A program made the position numbers and the translations under genes. The notes beneath the pieces were generated by a model. The model ran no database searches and was not told the DNA's origin. It saw only the letters and a list, made by a program, of their open reading frames with translations. 64,000 nt of DNA from Rhizobium sp. P38BS-XIX (GTDB taxonomy: Bacteria; Pseudomonadota; Alphaproteobacteria; Rhizobiales; Rhizobiaceae). Positions 54,537-63,926 of this stretch are shown here, in pieces; the first letter of the stretch is position 1, and the number at the start of each line of letters is the position of its first letter. The stretch covers positions 310,001 through 374,000 of the forward strand of contig NZ_JABAIJ010000007.1 in NCBI RefSeq assembly GCF_012641435.1, given 5' to 3'.

Positions 54537-55316
54537 TCAAATCTCCCCACCGGCAACCGCAATTGGCTGTCCATTGATCGATGCTGCGGCTGGTGATGCC
54601 AGCCATAGCACGGTGTCGGCAACCTCTTCCGGCTTGATCAGCCGTCCTTGCGGATTGGATTTCGTGAATTCGCCAAGCGCCTGCTCGGCGGTGCGCCCGG
54701 TCTTGGCGACGATCGTTTCGATCGAGCGCTGGATGATCGGCGTATCGGTGAAGCCGGGGCAGACGGCATTGACTGTTATGCCGGTCTTCGCCAGCTCCAG
54801 CGCCAGCGAGCGGGTGAGGCCTACGACCCCATGCTTGGCCGCGACGTAAGCCGATACGTAGCCATAGCCCTTCAAACCGGCCGTCGAGGCGATGTTGATG
54901 ATACGCGCGCCGGAACCTCTTGCTTTCAGATCGGGAAGAGCTGCCTGCGTCACCACGAACACACCCGTCAGGTCGACCGAAAGGACATGGTTCCAGGCCT
55001 CAAGTGTCGTCTTCTCGAAGGGTGCGCTCGGCGCTTCGCCGGCATTGTTGATGAGGATATCGACGGGGCCGAATTTCTCGCGTGCCTTGGCAAGGCCTTG
55101 GGCCACGGCCTCGGCGCTTGTCACATCGAAGCGGTCGACCACCAAGGCATGAGCACCGATTTCGGCGGCAACCGCTTCCAACGGCTCCTTGCGACGGCCG
55201 GCGAGGCTGACATGCGCGCCTTCAGCCGCGAGCGCCTTGGCGATCGCTGCACCGATGCCGCTGCCGGCCCCGGTGACGAGGGCGTGACGGCCGGCGAGTT
55301 TGCCCGAAGTCGTCAT
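54537..55316 (-). CDS. SDR-family 3-hydroxyacyl-CoA dehydrogenase-like enzyme
   Basis: 259 aa. Cofactor motif TGAGSGIG (15-22), NNAG at about 90-93, catalytic triad Ser134, Tyr147 and Lys151 (SAYVAAKHG). Known role: NAD(P)H-linked alcohol/ketone oxidoreductase; in context probably the dehydrogenase step of beta-oxidation or ring ketone. Start at 55316 (MTTSGKLAG); the longer frame from 55370 overlaps the ACMR-like gene. Confidence 0.87.
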   Translation of the reverse strand: MTTSGKLAGRHALVTGAGSGIGAAIAKALAAEGAHVSLAGRRKEPLEAVAAEIGAHALVVDRFDVTSAEAVAQGLAKAREKFGPVDILINNAGEAPSAPFEKTTLEAWNHVLSVDLTGVFVVTQAALPDLKARGSGARIINIASTAGLKGYGYVSAYVAAKHGVVGLTRSLALELAKTGITVNAVCPGFTDTPIIQRSIETIVAKTGRTAEQALGEFTKSNPQGRLIKPEEVADTVLWLASPAAASINGQPIAVAGGEI

Positions 55317-55323
55317 TCGATCC

Positions 55324-57642
55324 TCACTTCGACGGCGCGGTTGTGGCCGCGCGGGCGAGGTTGGTTTCATATTGCGTCTTGCCCGAAAGATATTGCTTCG
55401 GCCACGGAATGGAAGTTAGCCCGATCTTGGCGGCTTCATGCAGCGCCCAGGCCGGATCGGCCAGATGCGGGCGTGCAACGGCGCAAAGATCGGCGCGGCC
55501 TGCGGCGATGATGGAGTTGGCGTGATCGGCCTCGGAGATCGCACCGACGGCAATCGTCGGGATGCCGATCTCGTTGCGGATCTTGTCGGAGAACGGCGTC
55601 TGGAACAGGCGGCCGTAAACCGGCTGTTCCTGTTTCGAAACCTGTCCCGACGAGCAATCGATGAGGTCGGCGCCGGCATCCTTGAACATGCGGGCGAAAA
55701 TCGCGGCATCCTCCGGCGTGTTGCCGCCATCGGTCCAGTCATGGCAGGAGAGACGAACCGAGATCGGCTTGTCCGCCGGCCAGATGGCGCGCATCGCCTT
55801 GAATATCTCAAGGGGATAGCGGGCACGGTTTTCATGGCTGCCGCCGTATTCGTCTTCACGCAGATTGGTCAGCGGCGACAGGAAGCTCGACAGCAGATAG
55901 CCGTGAGCGCAATGCAGCTCCAGCCAGTCAGCGTCGGTTTCGAGCGCCAGTTCCGTTGAGCGGATGAAGTCGGCCTTGACGCGATCCATATCGGCGCGAT
56001 CCATGGCCTTCGGCACCTGGCTGTTTTTGAGGTAGGGGATTGCCGAGGCCGAGATCAGCGGCCAGCCGCCTTCGGCCAAAGGCTGGTCGATACCTTCCCA
56101 GGCGAGCTTGGTGGCACCCTTGCGTCCGGCGTGGCCGATCTGGATGCCGACCTTGGCGGCGCTGTTCATGTGAACGAAATCGACCAGACGCTTCCATTGC
56201 GCCACCTGCTCTTCGTTCCAGAGGCCGAGGCAGCCGGGTGTGATGCGGGCGTCCGGCGTCACGCAGGTCATTTCCGCGAAGATCAGACCAGCGCCACCAA
56301 GCGCGCGCGAGCCGAGGTGGATGATGTGGAAGTCGTTCATCACGCCATCTTCGGCCGAATACATCGCCATCGGCGACATGACGATGCGGTTGACGAGATG
56401 AACATCGCGTAGCTTGTAGGGCGTGAACATCGGTGGCAGGCAGCGATCGTTGCCAACCGAGAGACCGGATTTTTCGGCGAACCAGCGCTCATAGCCCTCA
56501 AGCCAGGTCTTGTCGCGCAGCCGCAGATTTTCGTGGCTGATCCGCTGCGAGCGGGTCAGCATCGAATACATGAATTGCGGCGGCTCGAGCGTGTCGGCAT
56601 AGCGGCGTCCGACGACTTCGAACCATTCCATCGCGTTGCGTGCGGCGTTCTGGATTCGGGCGACGTCGACGCGGCGGATTTCCTCGTAGGTCTCAAGAGC
56701 GGCCGGTATCTTGTCTTTCTCGTGGCCGTGGATCTGGAACTGCCGAGTCAGCTCGATGGCATCGTCGATCGCGAGCTTGGTGCCCGAGCCGATGGCGAAA
56801 TGTGCGGTGTGAGCGGCATCGCCCATCAGGACAACATGTGAGTTGCCGTTGAAATGGCTCCACTTGCCGCAGATCAGACGGTTGAAATTCAGCCATGCCG
56901 AGCCGCGGATATGGCGGGCATTGGTCATCAGCGAAGCGCCTTCCAGCACTTCGGAGAACAGGTCTTCGCAAAAGGCGATGGAGCCGTCCTGATCCATCTT
57001 GTCGAGGCCGTGGGCGAGATAGGCCTCTTCTGTCGTCTCGACGATGAAGGTCGAAGTCTTGTCGTCGAACTTGTAGATATGCGACTGGAACCAGCCGTGA
57101 TCGGTGCGGCGGAAATCGAAGGTGAAGGCGTCGAAAAGCTTGTTGGTTCCGAGCCAGATGTAGCGGTTCGGCCGGGTGATCATATCAGGCTGGAAGACGT
57201 CCGGATAATGATTGCGGATGCGGGAATTAAGACCGTCCGAACCGATGACCAGATCGGCATCGGGATAATCGAGATCGGAATTGACGTCGGTTTCGAAGAT
57301 CAACTCGACATCCAGCGCCTCGCAGCGCTTCTGTAGAATGTTCAAGAGCTTCTTGCGGCCGATACCGACGAAGCCGTGGCCCGAGGTGCGCTGGCGGGTG
57401 CCCTTGAACAGGACTTCGATATCGTCCCAGTGATTGAAGGCATCCTCGATTTCTGCAGCGCTTTCGGGGTCCCATTCGCGCATCGAAACCATGGTCGCGT
57501 CGGAGAAGACGACGCCCCAGCCGAACGTATCATAGGGCCGATTGCGCTCGACCACGCGGATCGAATGTTCAGGATGGAGTTTCTTCATCAGAAGCGCGAA
57601 GTAGAGCCCTGCGGGGCCGCCGCCGATACAGACGATGCGCAT
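55324..57642 (-). CDS. Fused flavin monooxygenase / old-yellow-enzyme (2-aminobenzoyl-CoA monooxygenase/reductase-like)
   Basis: 772 aa, about 87 kDa. Residues 1-about 380: FAD-binding GGGPAG (7-12), GDAAHTAHFAIGSG and salicylate-hydroxylase-like features. Residues about 400-760: OYE domain beginning PPMFTPYKLRDVHLVNRIVMSPM, with the HCAHGYLLSSFLSP His pair. The same fusion was described as ACMR of Azoarcus evansii, forming 2-amino-5-oxocyclohex-1-ene-carbonyl-CoA. Salicylyl-CoA hydroxylase is the alternative. It heads the leftward operon and is divergent from the CoA ligase. Confidence 0.9.
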   Translation of the reverse strand: MRIVCIGGGPAGLYFALLMKKLHPEHSIRVVERNRPYDTFGWGVVFSDATMVSMREWDPESAAEIEDAFNHWDDIEVLFKGTRQRTSGHGFVGIGRKKLLNILQKRCEALDVELIFETDVNSDLDYPDADLVIGSDGLNSRIRNHYPDVFQPDMITRPNRYIWLGTNKLFDAFTFDFRRTDHGWFQSHIYKFDDKTSTFIVETTEEAYLAHGLDKMDQDGSIAFCEDLFSEVLEGASLMTNARHIRGSAWLNFNRLICGKWSHFNGNSHVVLMGDAAHTAHFAIGSGTKLAIDDAIELTRQFQIHGHEKDKIPAALETYEEIRRVDVARIQNAARNAMEWFEVVGRRYADTLEPPQFMYSMLTRSQRISHENLRLRDKTWLEGYERWFAEKSGLSVGNDRCLPPMFTPYKLRDVHLVNRIVMSPMAMYSAEDGVMNDFHIIHLGSRALGGAGLIFAEMTCVTPDARITPGCLGLWNEEQVAQWKRLVDFVHMNSAAKVGIQIGHAGRKGATKLAWEGIDQPLAEGGWPLISASAIPYLKNSQVPKAMDRADMDRVKADFIRSTELALETDADWLELHCAHGYLLSSFLSPLTNLREDEYGGSHENRARYPLEIFKAMRAIWPADKPISVRLSCHDWTDGGNTPEDAAIFARMFKDAGADLIDCSSGQVSKQEQPVYGRLFQTPFSDKIRNEIGIPTIAVGAISEADHANSIIAAGRADLCAVARPHLADPAWALHEAAKIGLTSIPWPKQYLSGKTQYETNLARAATTAPSK

Positions 57643-57683
57643 CGCTTTTCCCTCCTCTTCAGGCCGGAGCCGATCTCAAAATC

Positions 57684-57704
57684 ATTTAAACTTAAAATAT
57701 CTTG
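57684..57704. promoter_or_regulatory. Operator-like direct repeat, copy near the monooxygenase gene
   Basis: ATTTAAACTTAAAAT followed by ATCTTG. The core CTTAAAAT-TCTTG recurs at 57821-57834, 130 bp away. It lies 42 bp upstream of the monooxygenase start. Confidence 0.5.
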
Positions 57705-57814
57705 TCGCTGCCATTCGTCAAGGGTTTTCCCGCCGAAATCTGCGGCCGGATGATGGCTATGATAACACGAAAACTGGAAATTCTGCTTTTGAATCAATGG
57801 AAAGTCAAAAATAT

Positions 57815-57834
57815 TTTAGGCTTAAAATTTCTTG
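57815..57834. promoter_or_regulatory. Operator-like direct repeat, copy near the ligase gene
   Basis: TTTTAGGCTTAAAA near-palindrome (one mismatch from TTTTAAGCTTAAAA) followed by TTTCTTG; about 108 bp upstream of the ligase start. Confidence 0.5.
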
Positions 57835-57941
57835 CTTGAACATTGCGGGCTTCAGTGCGATCTTTTTCGCAACGCTACACGCGCTGCGGGGGAAACCGGC
57901 GATGATGGCGATTTGATCGATAAGAATGTGGGAGCAAGGCA

Positions 57942-59564
57942 ATGCTGGGACCGACCGGTCATACCGATACATTCACGCGAGACAATCTGCCGCCATTCGA
58001 TGAGTGGCCCGAACTGCTGATGGATGGTTTCGACTATCCGGAATGGCTGAATGCCGGTTTCGAACTCAGCGACCGGATGGTCGAGAAGGGTTTCGGCGAC
58101 AATGTCGCCCTGATCGGCAACGGTCGTCGCCGTACCTACAAGGAGCTGGCGGACTGGACCAATCGCATCGCTCACGCGCTCATCGAGAATTTCGGGGTGA
58201 AGCCAGGCAATCGCGTTCTCATCCGCTCCGGCAACAACCCCGCAATGATTGCCTGCTGGTTGGCGGTGACGAAGGTGGGTGCCGTTGCCGTCAACACCAT
58301 GCCGATGCTCAGGGCAGGCGAGCTTTCGAAGGTTATCGACAAGGCCGAGATCTCGTTTGCGCTTTGCGATACCAGGCTGCTGGAAGAGCTCGTGGCGGCC
58401 GCCAAGGATAGCCAATTCCTGAAGCAGGTCGTCGGCTTCGACGGAACGGCCAATCACGATGCCGAGCTTGACCGTATCGCGCTCAATAAGCCGGTTCGCT
58501 TCGAACCGGTAAAAACCGGACGGGACGACGTCGCACTGCTCGGCTTCACATCGGGCTCGACCGGTGTGCCGAAGGCGACGATGCACTTCCATCGGGATAT
58601 CCTCATTATCGCCGACGCTTATGCCAAGGAAGTGCTGCAGGTGACGTCCGACGATGTCTTCATCGGTTCGCCGCCGATCGCTTTCACCTTCGGTCTCGGC
58701 GGTCTGGTCGTCTTTCCCTTGCGCTTCGGCGCTTCGACGGCGCTGCTCGAAAACGCCTCGCCGAAGAACATGGTCGAGATCATCCAGGAATATGGCGCGA
58801 CCATCAGCTTCACCGCGCCGACGGCCTATCGCGCCATGCTGGCGGCGATGGAGGAGGGAGCAGATCTCTCTTCCCTTCGAGTCGCGGTTTCAGCCGGTGA
58901 AACGCTGCCCGGCCCGATCTTCGAAGAGTGGACGCGCAAGACCGGCAAGCCGATCCTCGACGGTATCGGCTCGACGGAAATGCTGCATATCTTCATTTCC
59001 AATCGGCTTTCCGATGCCAAGCCGAACTGCACCGGCAAGCCGTTGACGGGTTATGAGGCCCGCGTTGTGGACGACGAGATGAACGAGGTTCCAATCGGCG
59101 CGATCGGCAAGCTTGTCGTTCGTGGTCCGATCGGTTGCCGCTATCTCGCCGACCACAGGCAAGCCGACTATGTGCGGGACGGGTGGAACCTGACGGGCGA
59201 CAGCTTCATTCAGGACGAAGACGGCTATTTCCATTTTGCAGCCCGTTCCGACGACATCATTCTTTCGGCCGGATACAATATTGCCGGGCCCGAAGTGGAG
59301 GCGGCGCTCCTGTCGCACGCCGATGTGCTTGAATGCGCCGTGATCGGCACGCCGGACGAGGATCGAGGCAGCATCGTTCAGGCGCATGTTGTGCTGGCGT
59401 CGGGTGTCGCCGCATCGGATCTGCTGGTCAAGGCGCTGCAGGATCACGTCAAGGCAGTCATCGCGCCCTACAAGTATCCGCGCTCTATCATTTTCGTCGA
59501 GGCTCTGCCGAAGACGGAATCAGGCAAAATACAGCGTTTCCGCCTGAAGACGCCGGCGGCTTGA
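57942..59564 (+). CDS. 2-Aminobenzoate/benzoate-CoA ligase
   Basis: 540 aa. AMP-binding loop GFTSGSTGVPKATMHFH, the GSTEMLHIFIS block and the C-terminal catalytic Lys529 in ESGKIQRFRL. The N-terminus FDYPEWLNAGFELSD and the whole pattern fit aryl-CoA ligases for benzoate and 2-aminobenzoate. Known role: ATP-dependent CoA thioester formation, the first step of anthranilate catabolism via CoA. Divergent from the monooxygenase fusion, sharing a 299-bp promoter region. Confidence 0.9.
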   Translation: MLGPTGHTDTFTRDNLPPFDEWPELLMDGFDYPEWLNAGFELSDRMVEKGFGDNVALIGNGRRRTYKELADWTNRIAHALIENFGVKPGNRVLIRSGNNPAMIACWLAVTKVGAVAVNTMPMLRAGELSKVIDKAEISFALCDTRLLEELVAAAKDSQFLKQVVGFDGTANHDAELDRIALNKPVRFEPVKTGRDDVALLGFTSGSTGVPKATMHFHRDILIIADAYAKEVLQVTSDDVFIGSPPIAFTFGLGGLVVFPLRFGASTALLENASPKNMVEIIQEYGATISFTAPTAYRAMLAAMEEGADLSSLRVAVSAGETLPGPIFEEWTRKTGKPILDGIGSTEMLHIFISNRLSDAKPNCTGKPLTGYEARVVDDEMNEVPIGAIGKLVVRGPIGCRYLADHRQADYVRDGWNLTGDSFIQDEDGYFHFAARSDDIILSAGYNIAGPEVEAALLSHADVLECAVIGTPDEDRGSIVQAHVVLASGVAASDLLVKALQDHVKAVIAPYKYPRSIIFVEALPKTESGKIQRFRLKTPAA

Positions 59565-59621
59565 TCGCTGCAAATTCCGTGAAAAGCGGGCCTGTTCCAG
59601 GCGGCAAAGTCCCAGCACCGA

Positions 59622-60185
59622 TCATTTGCCCGGATGCCTCGGATCCCACAACACGGTTTTGGCATCTTTCTCGTATGCCATGCCCTTGGGATAGCTGATC
59701 GCTTCGAACTGCAGACCCCACGGCGCCTGAAAATACAGGATCGACTGGCCGGCGGCCGGGCCGTCCTGGACCGGGAACGGTCCCAGACGTGTCTCGATGT
59801 TATGGCTGTCCAGATAGGCCTTTGCCGCATCGATGTCATCGACGTAGAGCGAGATATGAAATGCGCCGATGTCGCTGTTCTTCTGTTTCAGATCTCGCTG
59901 ATCGGGAGCGACGTATTCGAAGAGCTCGATGTTCGAACCGAAACCGCAGCGTATTTGGGTGATCTGCTTTACCTGCGCCTTGGGGTGGACGCCGAGCAGA
60001 TCCGTCATGAACGTTCCCTCGTCATCGGCAAACGGCCCGAATGACATTATGGCCTCGCAGCCAAGCACGTTTTGAAAGAAATCGACCGCCTGCTTCATAT
60101 CCGGCACCGTGAGGCCCGTATGGTCGTGGCCACGAAGTCCGGGCAGCCCGCCGGCTTTTTTCTCTGCGGACACAGAGTCTTTCAT
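59622..60185 (-). CDS. VOC (glyoxalase/bleomycin-resistance) family protein
   Basis: 187 aa, one VOC domain: DHTGLTVPDMKQAVDFFQNVLGCEA at the N-terminus, HISLYVDDIDAAKAYLDSH later, and APWGLQFEAISYP. Metal ligands are plausibly His22, Glu/His in the second half. The substrate is not evident. AAAGGGGAATCACC precedes the ATG. Lies 82 bp downstream of the ABC transporter ATPase in the same direction, and convergent with the ligase. Confidence 0.8.
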   Translation of the reverse strand: MKDSVSAEKKAGGLPGLRGHDHTGLTVPDMKQAVDFFQNVLGCEAIMSFGPFADDEGTFMTDLLGVHPKAQVKQITQIRCGFGSNIELFEYVAPDQRDLKQKNSDIGAFHISLYVDDIDAAKAYLDSHNIETRLGPFPVQDGPAAGQSILYFQAPWGLQFEAISYPKGMAYEKDAKTVLWDPRHPGK

Positions 60186-60266
60186 GGTGATTCCCCTTTC
60201 CAGATGTCGATACTGATCGGTTCTTTCTGTGGTTGACGCGACGGCTCTGCGCCTTCCAGCGACTGT

Positions 60267-61121
60267 TCAGGCCTCCGACGCTTCTTCCATCAGGCTTTCG
60301 CGGCCGAGCCAATTCGGGTCGATCTCGGGCAGAGGAATGGCGTCAAGCAGCATGCGCGTATAGGCGGAGGCGGGTGCAGTGAAGACGCGTTCGCAATCGC
60401 CTTCTTCCTCGATGCGCCCGTGACGCAGGACATAGACGCGATCGCAGACGGCGCGGATGACTGAAAGGTCGTGGCTGATGAAGGCCATTGACAAGCCGAG
60501 ATCGCGCGAAAGCTCTTTCAGCAGATTGAGCACCTGTGCCTGGGTCGAGACGTCCAAGCCGGAGACGATCTCGTCTGCCAGCACGAAATCAGGCTCCAGC
60601 AATGCGGCCCGGGCAATGCCAATGCGTTGGCGCTGGCCGCCGGACAGTTCGTGCGGATTGCGATCGAGGCAGGCTTGCGGCAGCGTCACCCGCTCGAGGA
60701 TCTTGGCGACACGTTTCTCCGCGTCTTTCCGGTTCGAGGCAAGCTTATGCAGCAGCAGCGGTTCGACGAGGATGCTGCGGATCGTGTGGCGCGGATTGAG
60801 CGACGCCATCGGGTCCTGGAAGATCATCTGCATGCGACGACGCAAGGGTCGCATGTCTGCATTCGGCAGTCTGGTGATGTCCCTGCCGTCGAAATGGATA
60901 GTGCCCGCATTTACATCGATCAGCCGCAACAAGGCTCGGCCAAGCGTCGTCTTGCCCGATCCGCTCTCGCCGACGATGCCGATGGTTTCGCCGCGGCGGA
61001 TATCGATATCGACGCCATGCAGGACCTTGATGCCCTGGCCTGGCGGCCCGAAAAGATGCGGCTTGGCGCCATAGGTGACTTCGATGCCTCTGGCCGAAAG
61101 GAGATGATCGGAAACGCTCAT
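60267..61121 (-). CDS. Dpp/Opp-type ABC transporter ATPase (DppF-like)
   Basis: 284 aa. Walker A GESGSGKT, QMIFQDPMASLNPRHTI, signature LSGGQRQRIGIARA, Walker B VLADEIVSGLDVS. Known role: one of the two nucleotide-binding subunits for import of peptides or similar. It overlaps the preceding ATPase gene by 4 bp (ATGA). Confidence 0.92.
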   Translation of the reverse strand: MSVSDHLLSARGIEVTYGAKPHLFGPPGQGIKVLHGVDIDIRRGETIGIVGESGSGKTTLGRALLRLIDVNAGTIHFDGRDITRLPNADMRPLRRRMQMIFQDPMASLNPRHTIRSILVEPLLLHKLASNRKDAEKRVAKILERVTLPQACLDRNPHELSGGQRQRIGIARAALLEPDFVLADEIVSGLDVSTQAQVLNLLKELSRDLGLSMAFISHDLSVIRAVCDRVYVLRHGRIEEEGDCERVFTAPASAYTRMLLDAIPLPEIDPNWLGRESLMEEASEA

Positions 61122-61990
61122 CGACCGCCCTCCGAAATGCTGATTTCGCGGCGTAGTTGCTCGAAGACTGCCTGCGGAACGGGCGTCAGGCCGGCATCCG
61201 GCCGGTCGTAGCGCGGCCCGGCGGCAACAAGCGATTTCGTGTAGATATGCTGGGGGTGACCAAGCACGTCGCTCGTTCGTCCCTCTTCGATGACCTTGCC
61301 GGCGTAGAGCAGGGTCACGCTGTCGCAGATCTGCGCGACGACGCCGAGATCATGTGTGACGAAGATGACGGCGGTGCCGTGCGCTTCCTGCAGACCGCGG
61401 ATCAGCCGCAGGATCTGCTTTTGCACGGTGACGTCGAGTGCCGTGGTCGGCTCGTCGGCGACAACCATTTTCGGCTCGAGTGCGAAGGCGGCGGCGATGA
61501 GGATGCGCTGCCGCATCCCACCGGACAACTCATGGGGATAGGCGCGCAGCACGCGCTCGGGATCGCGGATGTGCACTTCTTCCAGCAACTTCAGCGCCCG
61601 CCGGCGAGCATCGCGCGATGACATGCCCCGTTTCAGCCGCAGGCCATCGGTCAGCTGTGCCTCGATGCGGCGGCCGGGATTGAGGGCGGTTTGCGGGTCC
61701 TGCGGGATGAGGGAGATCTCGCTGCCCATGATACCCCGCAACTCTTTCGCTGAGAGAGTGAGGAGGTTTCGGTTTTCGAACAGGATCGATCCACTCGTGA
61801 TACGGACGCTACGCGGCAGGATGCCGAGCAAAGCCTTGGCGATGGTCGACTTTCCGGCGCCGCTCTCGCCGACGAGCCCGCGCACTTCGCCGCGCTCAAG
61901 CGTCAGAGAAACGTCGCGCAGGATCGGTGCGCCGCCGTCGCGGTCGGATATGGCGCTGAGGCCGGCAATGGATAGGAGCGGAAATATCAT
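61118..61990 (-). CDS. Dpp/Opp-type ABC transporter ATPase (DppD-like)
   Basis: 290 aa. Walker A GESGAGKS, LIPQDPQTALNPGRRI, signature LSGGMRQRILIAAAF, Walker B MVVADEPTTALDVT. Known role: second nucleotide-binding subunit of a peptide-type importer. It overlaps the DppC-like gene by 4 bp and the DppF-like gene by 4 bp, a tight operon. Confidence 0.92.
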   Translation of the reverse strand: MIFPLLSIAGLSAISDRDGGAPILRDVSLTLERGEVRGLVGESGAGKSTIAKALLGILPRSVRITSGSILFENRNLLTLSAKELRGIMGSEISLIPQDPQTALNPGRRIEAQLTDGLRLKRGMSSRDARRRALKLLEEVHIRDPERVLRAYPHELSGGMRQRILIAAAFALEPKMVVADEPTTALDVTVQKQILRLIRGLQEAHGTAVIFVTHDLGVVAQICDSVTLLYAGKVIEEGRTSDVLGHPQHIYTKSLVAAGPRYDRPDAGLTPVPQAVFEQLRREISISEGGR

Positions 61991-62880
61991 CGGCGCATCA
62001 CCGGATCGAGGGCGCGGCGCAGGCCGTCACCGAGTTGATTGAAGGCAAGCACCGTCGCAAAAAGCGCGATCAGCGGCACGACCAGCACCCACCAGCCTTG
62101 GTAGATCATCTGTCGCCCCTCTGCGATCATCCCGCCCCAGGTCGGCGTGTCGGATGCGACCGACAGGCCGACGAAGGACAGGATGGCTTCGACAATGACG
62201 GCGATGCCCATTTCCAGGCTGACGAGAGCTATGAGCACAGGCGTGACATTGGGCAGGATTTCGCTGAAGAGGATTCTGGCCCGCGAAAAGCCGATCGTGT
62301 GGGCGGCCGTCACATAATCCATGCGCGCCTGCGCCTGCGTTTCCGAGCGCACGACGCGACAGAAGCGCGTCCAGTCGATGATGACGATCGCGGCGATGAC
62401 CGAATGTACACCGGAGCCGAAGACGGCGACGAGCAAGATCGAGAGAAGAACCGGCGGGAAAGCCATCCAGATATCGACAAGGCGGGAGATCACCTTGTCG
62501 ATCCAGCCGCCATACCAGCCGGCGAGAAGACCGAGCAAAGTGCCGATAAACGCCGCGAGGCCGGCTGCGACGAAGGCGACCGTCAGGGCGATGCGCGTAC
62601 CGAAGATGGCGCGGGAGAGCACGTCGCGGCCGAGATCGTCGGTGCCCAGCAAGAAGCCGGGATCGGAACCCTCGATCCAGGCCGGCGGCAGGGTGCCGGA
62701 CATCAGATCCTGCTCCAGCGGATCTTTCGGCGCGATGTAAGGCGCAAAGATCGCGAGGATGAGGAGGATGAGAATGAAGCCGCCGCCGAAGATCACCTTC
62801 GGCTCGGACAGCAGCGCCCGGATGCGTTTCGTCACTCTGGAGGGCGACCGCGGCATGGCGGGCGAGGTGACGTCAGCCAT
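61987..62880 (-). CDS. Dpp/Opp-type ABC transporter permease (DppC-like)
   Basis: 297 aa with six hydrophobic segments. HxLGTDDLGRDVLSRAIFGTRI (LGTDDLGRD signature) and the EAA-like loop AAHTIGFSRARILFSEILPN. Known role: inner-membrane channel half. Start at 62880 (MADVTSPAMP) is chosen; the frame extends to 62964 inside the DppB-like gene. It overlaps that gene by 8 bp. Confidence 0.9.
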   Translation of the reverse strand: MADVTSPAMPRSPSRVTKRIRALLSEPKVIFGGGFILILLILAIFAPYIAPKDPLEQDLMSGTLPPAWIEGSDPGFLLGTDDLGRDVLSRAIFGTRIALTVAFVAAGLAAFIGTLLGLLAGWYGGWIDKVISRLVDIWMAFPPVLLSILLVAVFGSGVHSVIAAIVIIDWTRFCRVVRSETQAQARMDYVTAAHTIGFSRARILFSEILPNVTPVLIALVSLEMGIAVIVEAILSFVGLSVASDTPTWGGMIAEGRQMIYQGWWVLVVPLIALFATVLAFNQLGDGLRRALDPVMRR

Positions 62881-63880
62881 GGGCGAGCCTCGGATTGAAG
62901 GCCGCGACCAGGAGATCGACCGCCAGATTGACGAGAATGAAGAGGGCGCCAAAGACAAGGACAAGCCCCTGGATCAACGGTAGGTCGCGGTTGATGACGG
63001 CATCGATCGCCATGTTGCCGATGCCGGGATAGGCGAAAATGCGCTCCACGATGACGGTGCCGCCGATGAGGAAGGTGAATTGCACGCCAGTCAACGCGAT
63101 GGTCGGGCCGACGGCATTGCGCAACGCTTCCTGAAGCACCAGCCGCAGCTCCGACATGCCCTTCAGCTTGGCGAGCAGGATATAGTCCTGCACCATGGCC
63201 TCGGAGAGTGCGGCTTTCAGCACGCGGGCGATGATGGCGGCGAGCGGCAGGCCGAGCGCCAGGACCGGCATGACCATGTGCGCACAGATATCGGCGAAGA
63301 TCGCAAAGCGAAGCGTCAGCAGGCTTTCGAGGAGATAGAAGGAGGTCGCAAACTGTGCGTCGATGCTCGGATCGATGCGGCCGGAGAGCGGGAAAAGCGG
63401 AAAGAGAACGCCGAGGACGAGAACCAGCGCGAGAGCCCAGACGAAATCCGGCACGGCAAGGAAAAGGCCGTTCAGACTGTCAATGACAGGTTCGAAAATC
63501 GTGCGGCGTGCGAGCGTGCCGACGATGGCGACCGCGCCGCCGAGAAGAACTGCCAGCGCCAATGCAGCGAAGGCCAGTTCCAGCGTTGCGGGGAGACGCT
63601 CGCCGAGCAATGAAAGCACATCCCGCTTCAGCGAGATCGATGTCCCGAAATCACCCGTCAGAACTGCTTTCAGCCACAGCCAGAATTGCGTGGTCAGACT
63701 GGCATCAAGGCCGTAATGGGCGCGGAGTGCTGCTATATCCGCTGGGCTTGCGCCCGGCGAGATCATCATCGCGATCGGATCGCCCGGCACGACGCGCAAC
63801 AGGACGAAGACGATCACCGCTACTCCGAAGAGTGTGATTGCGGCCATGATCAGCCGGTTGAGAATGGAGACTGCTATCAT
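62873..63880 (-). CDS. Dpp/Opp-type ABC transporter permease (DppB-like)
   Basis: 335 aa, six hydrophobic segments. N-terminal RVVPGDPIAMM, and the loop DYILLAKLKGMSELRLVLQEALRNAVGP is the DppB EAA-type element. Known role: channel half paired with DppC. A binding-protein gene is not present on the window side downstream; it may lie upstream beyond 64000. Confidence 0.9.
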   Translation of the reverse strand: MIAVSILNRLIMAAITLFGVAVIVFVLLRVVPGDPIAMMISPGASPADIAALRAHYGLDASLTTQFWLWLKAVLTGDFGTSISLKRDVLSLLGERLPATLELAFAALALAVLLGGAVAIVGTLARRTIFEPVIDSLNGLFLAVPDFVWALALVLVLGVLFPLFPLSGRIDPSIDAQFATSFYLLESLLTLRFAIFADICAHMVMPVLALGLPLAAIIARVLKAALSEAMVQDYILLAKLKGMSELRLVLQEALRNAVGPTIALTGVQFTFLIGGTVIVERIFAYPGIGNMAIDAVINRDLPLIQGLVLVFGALFILVNLAVDLLVAAFNPRLAHG

Positions 63881-63926
63881 GCGTTATGAGTTCCGATCGC
63901 ATGTGCTGGTGGCGATGAGAGCCCTG

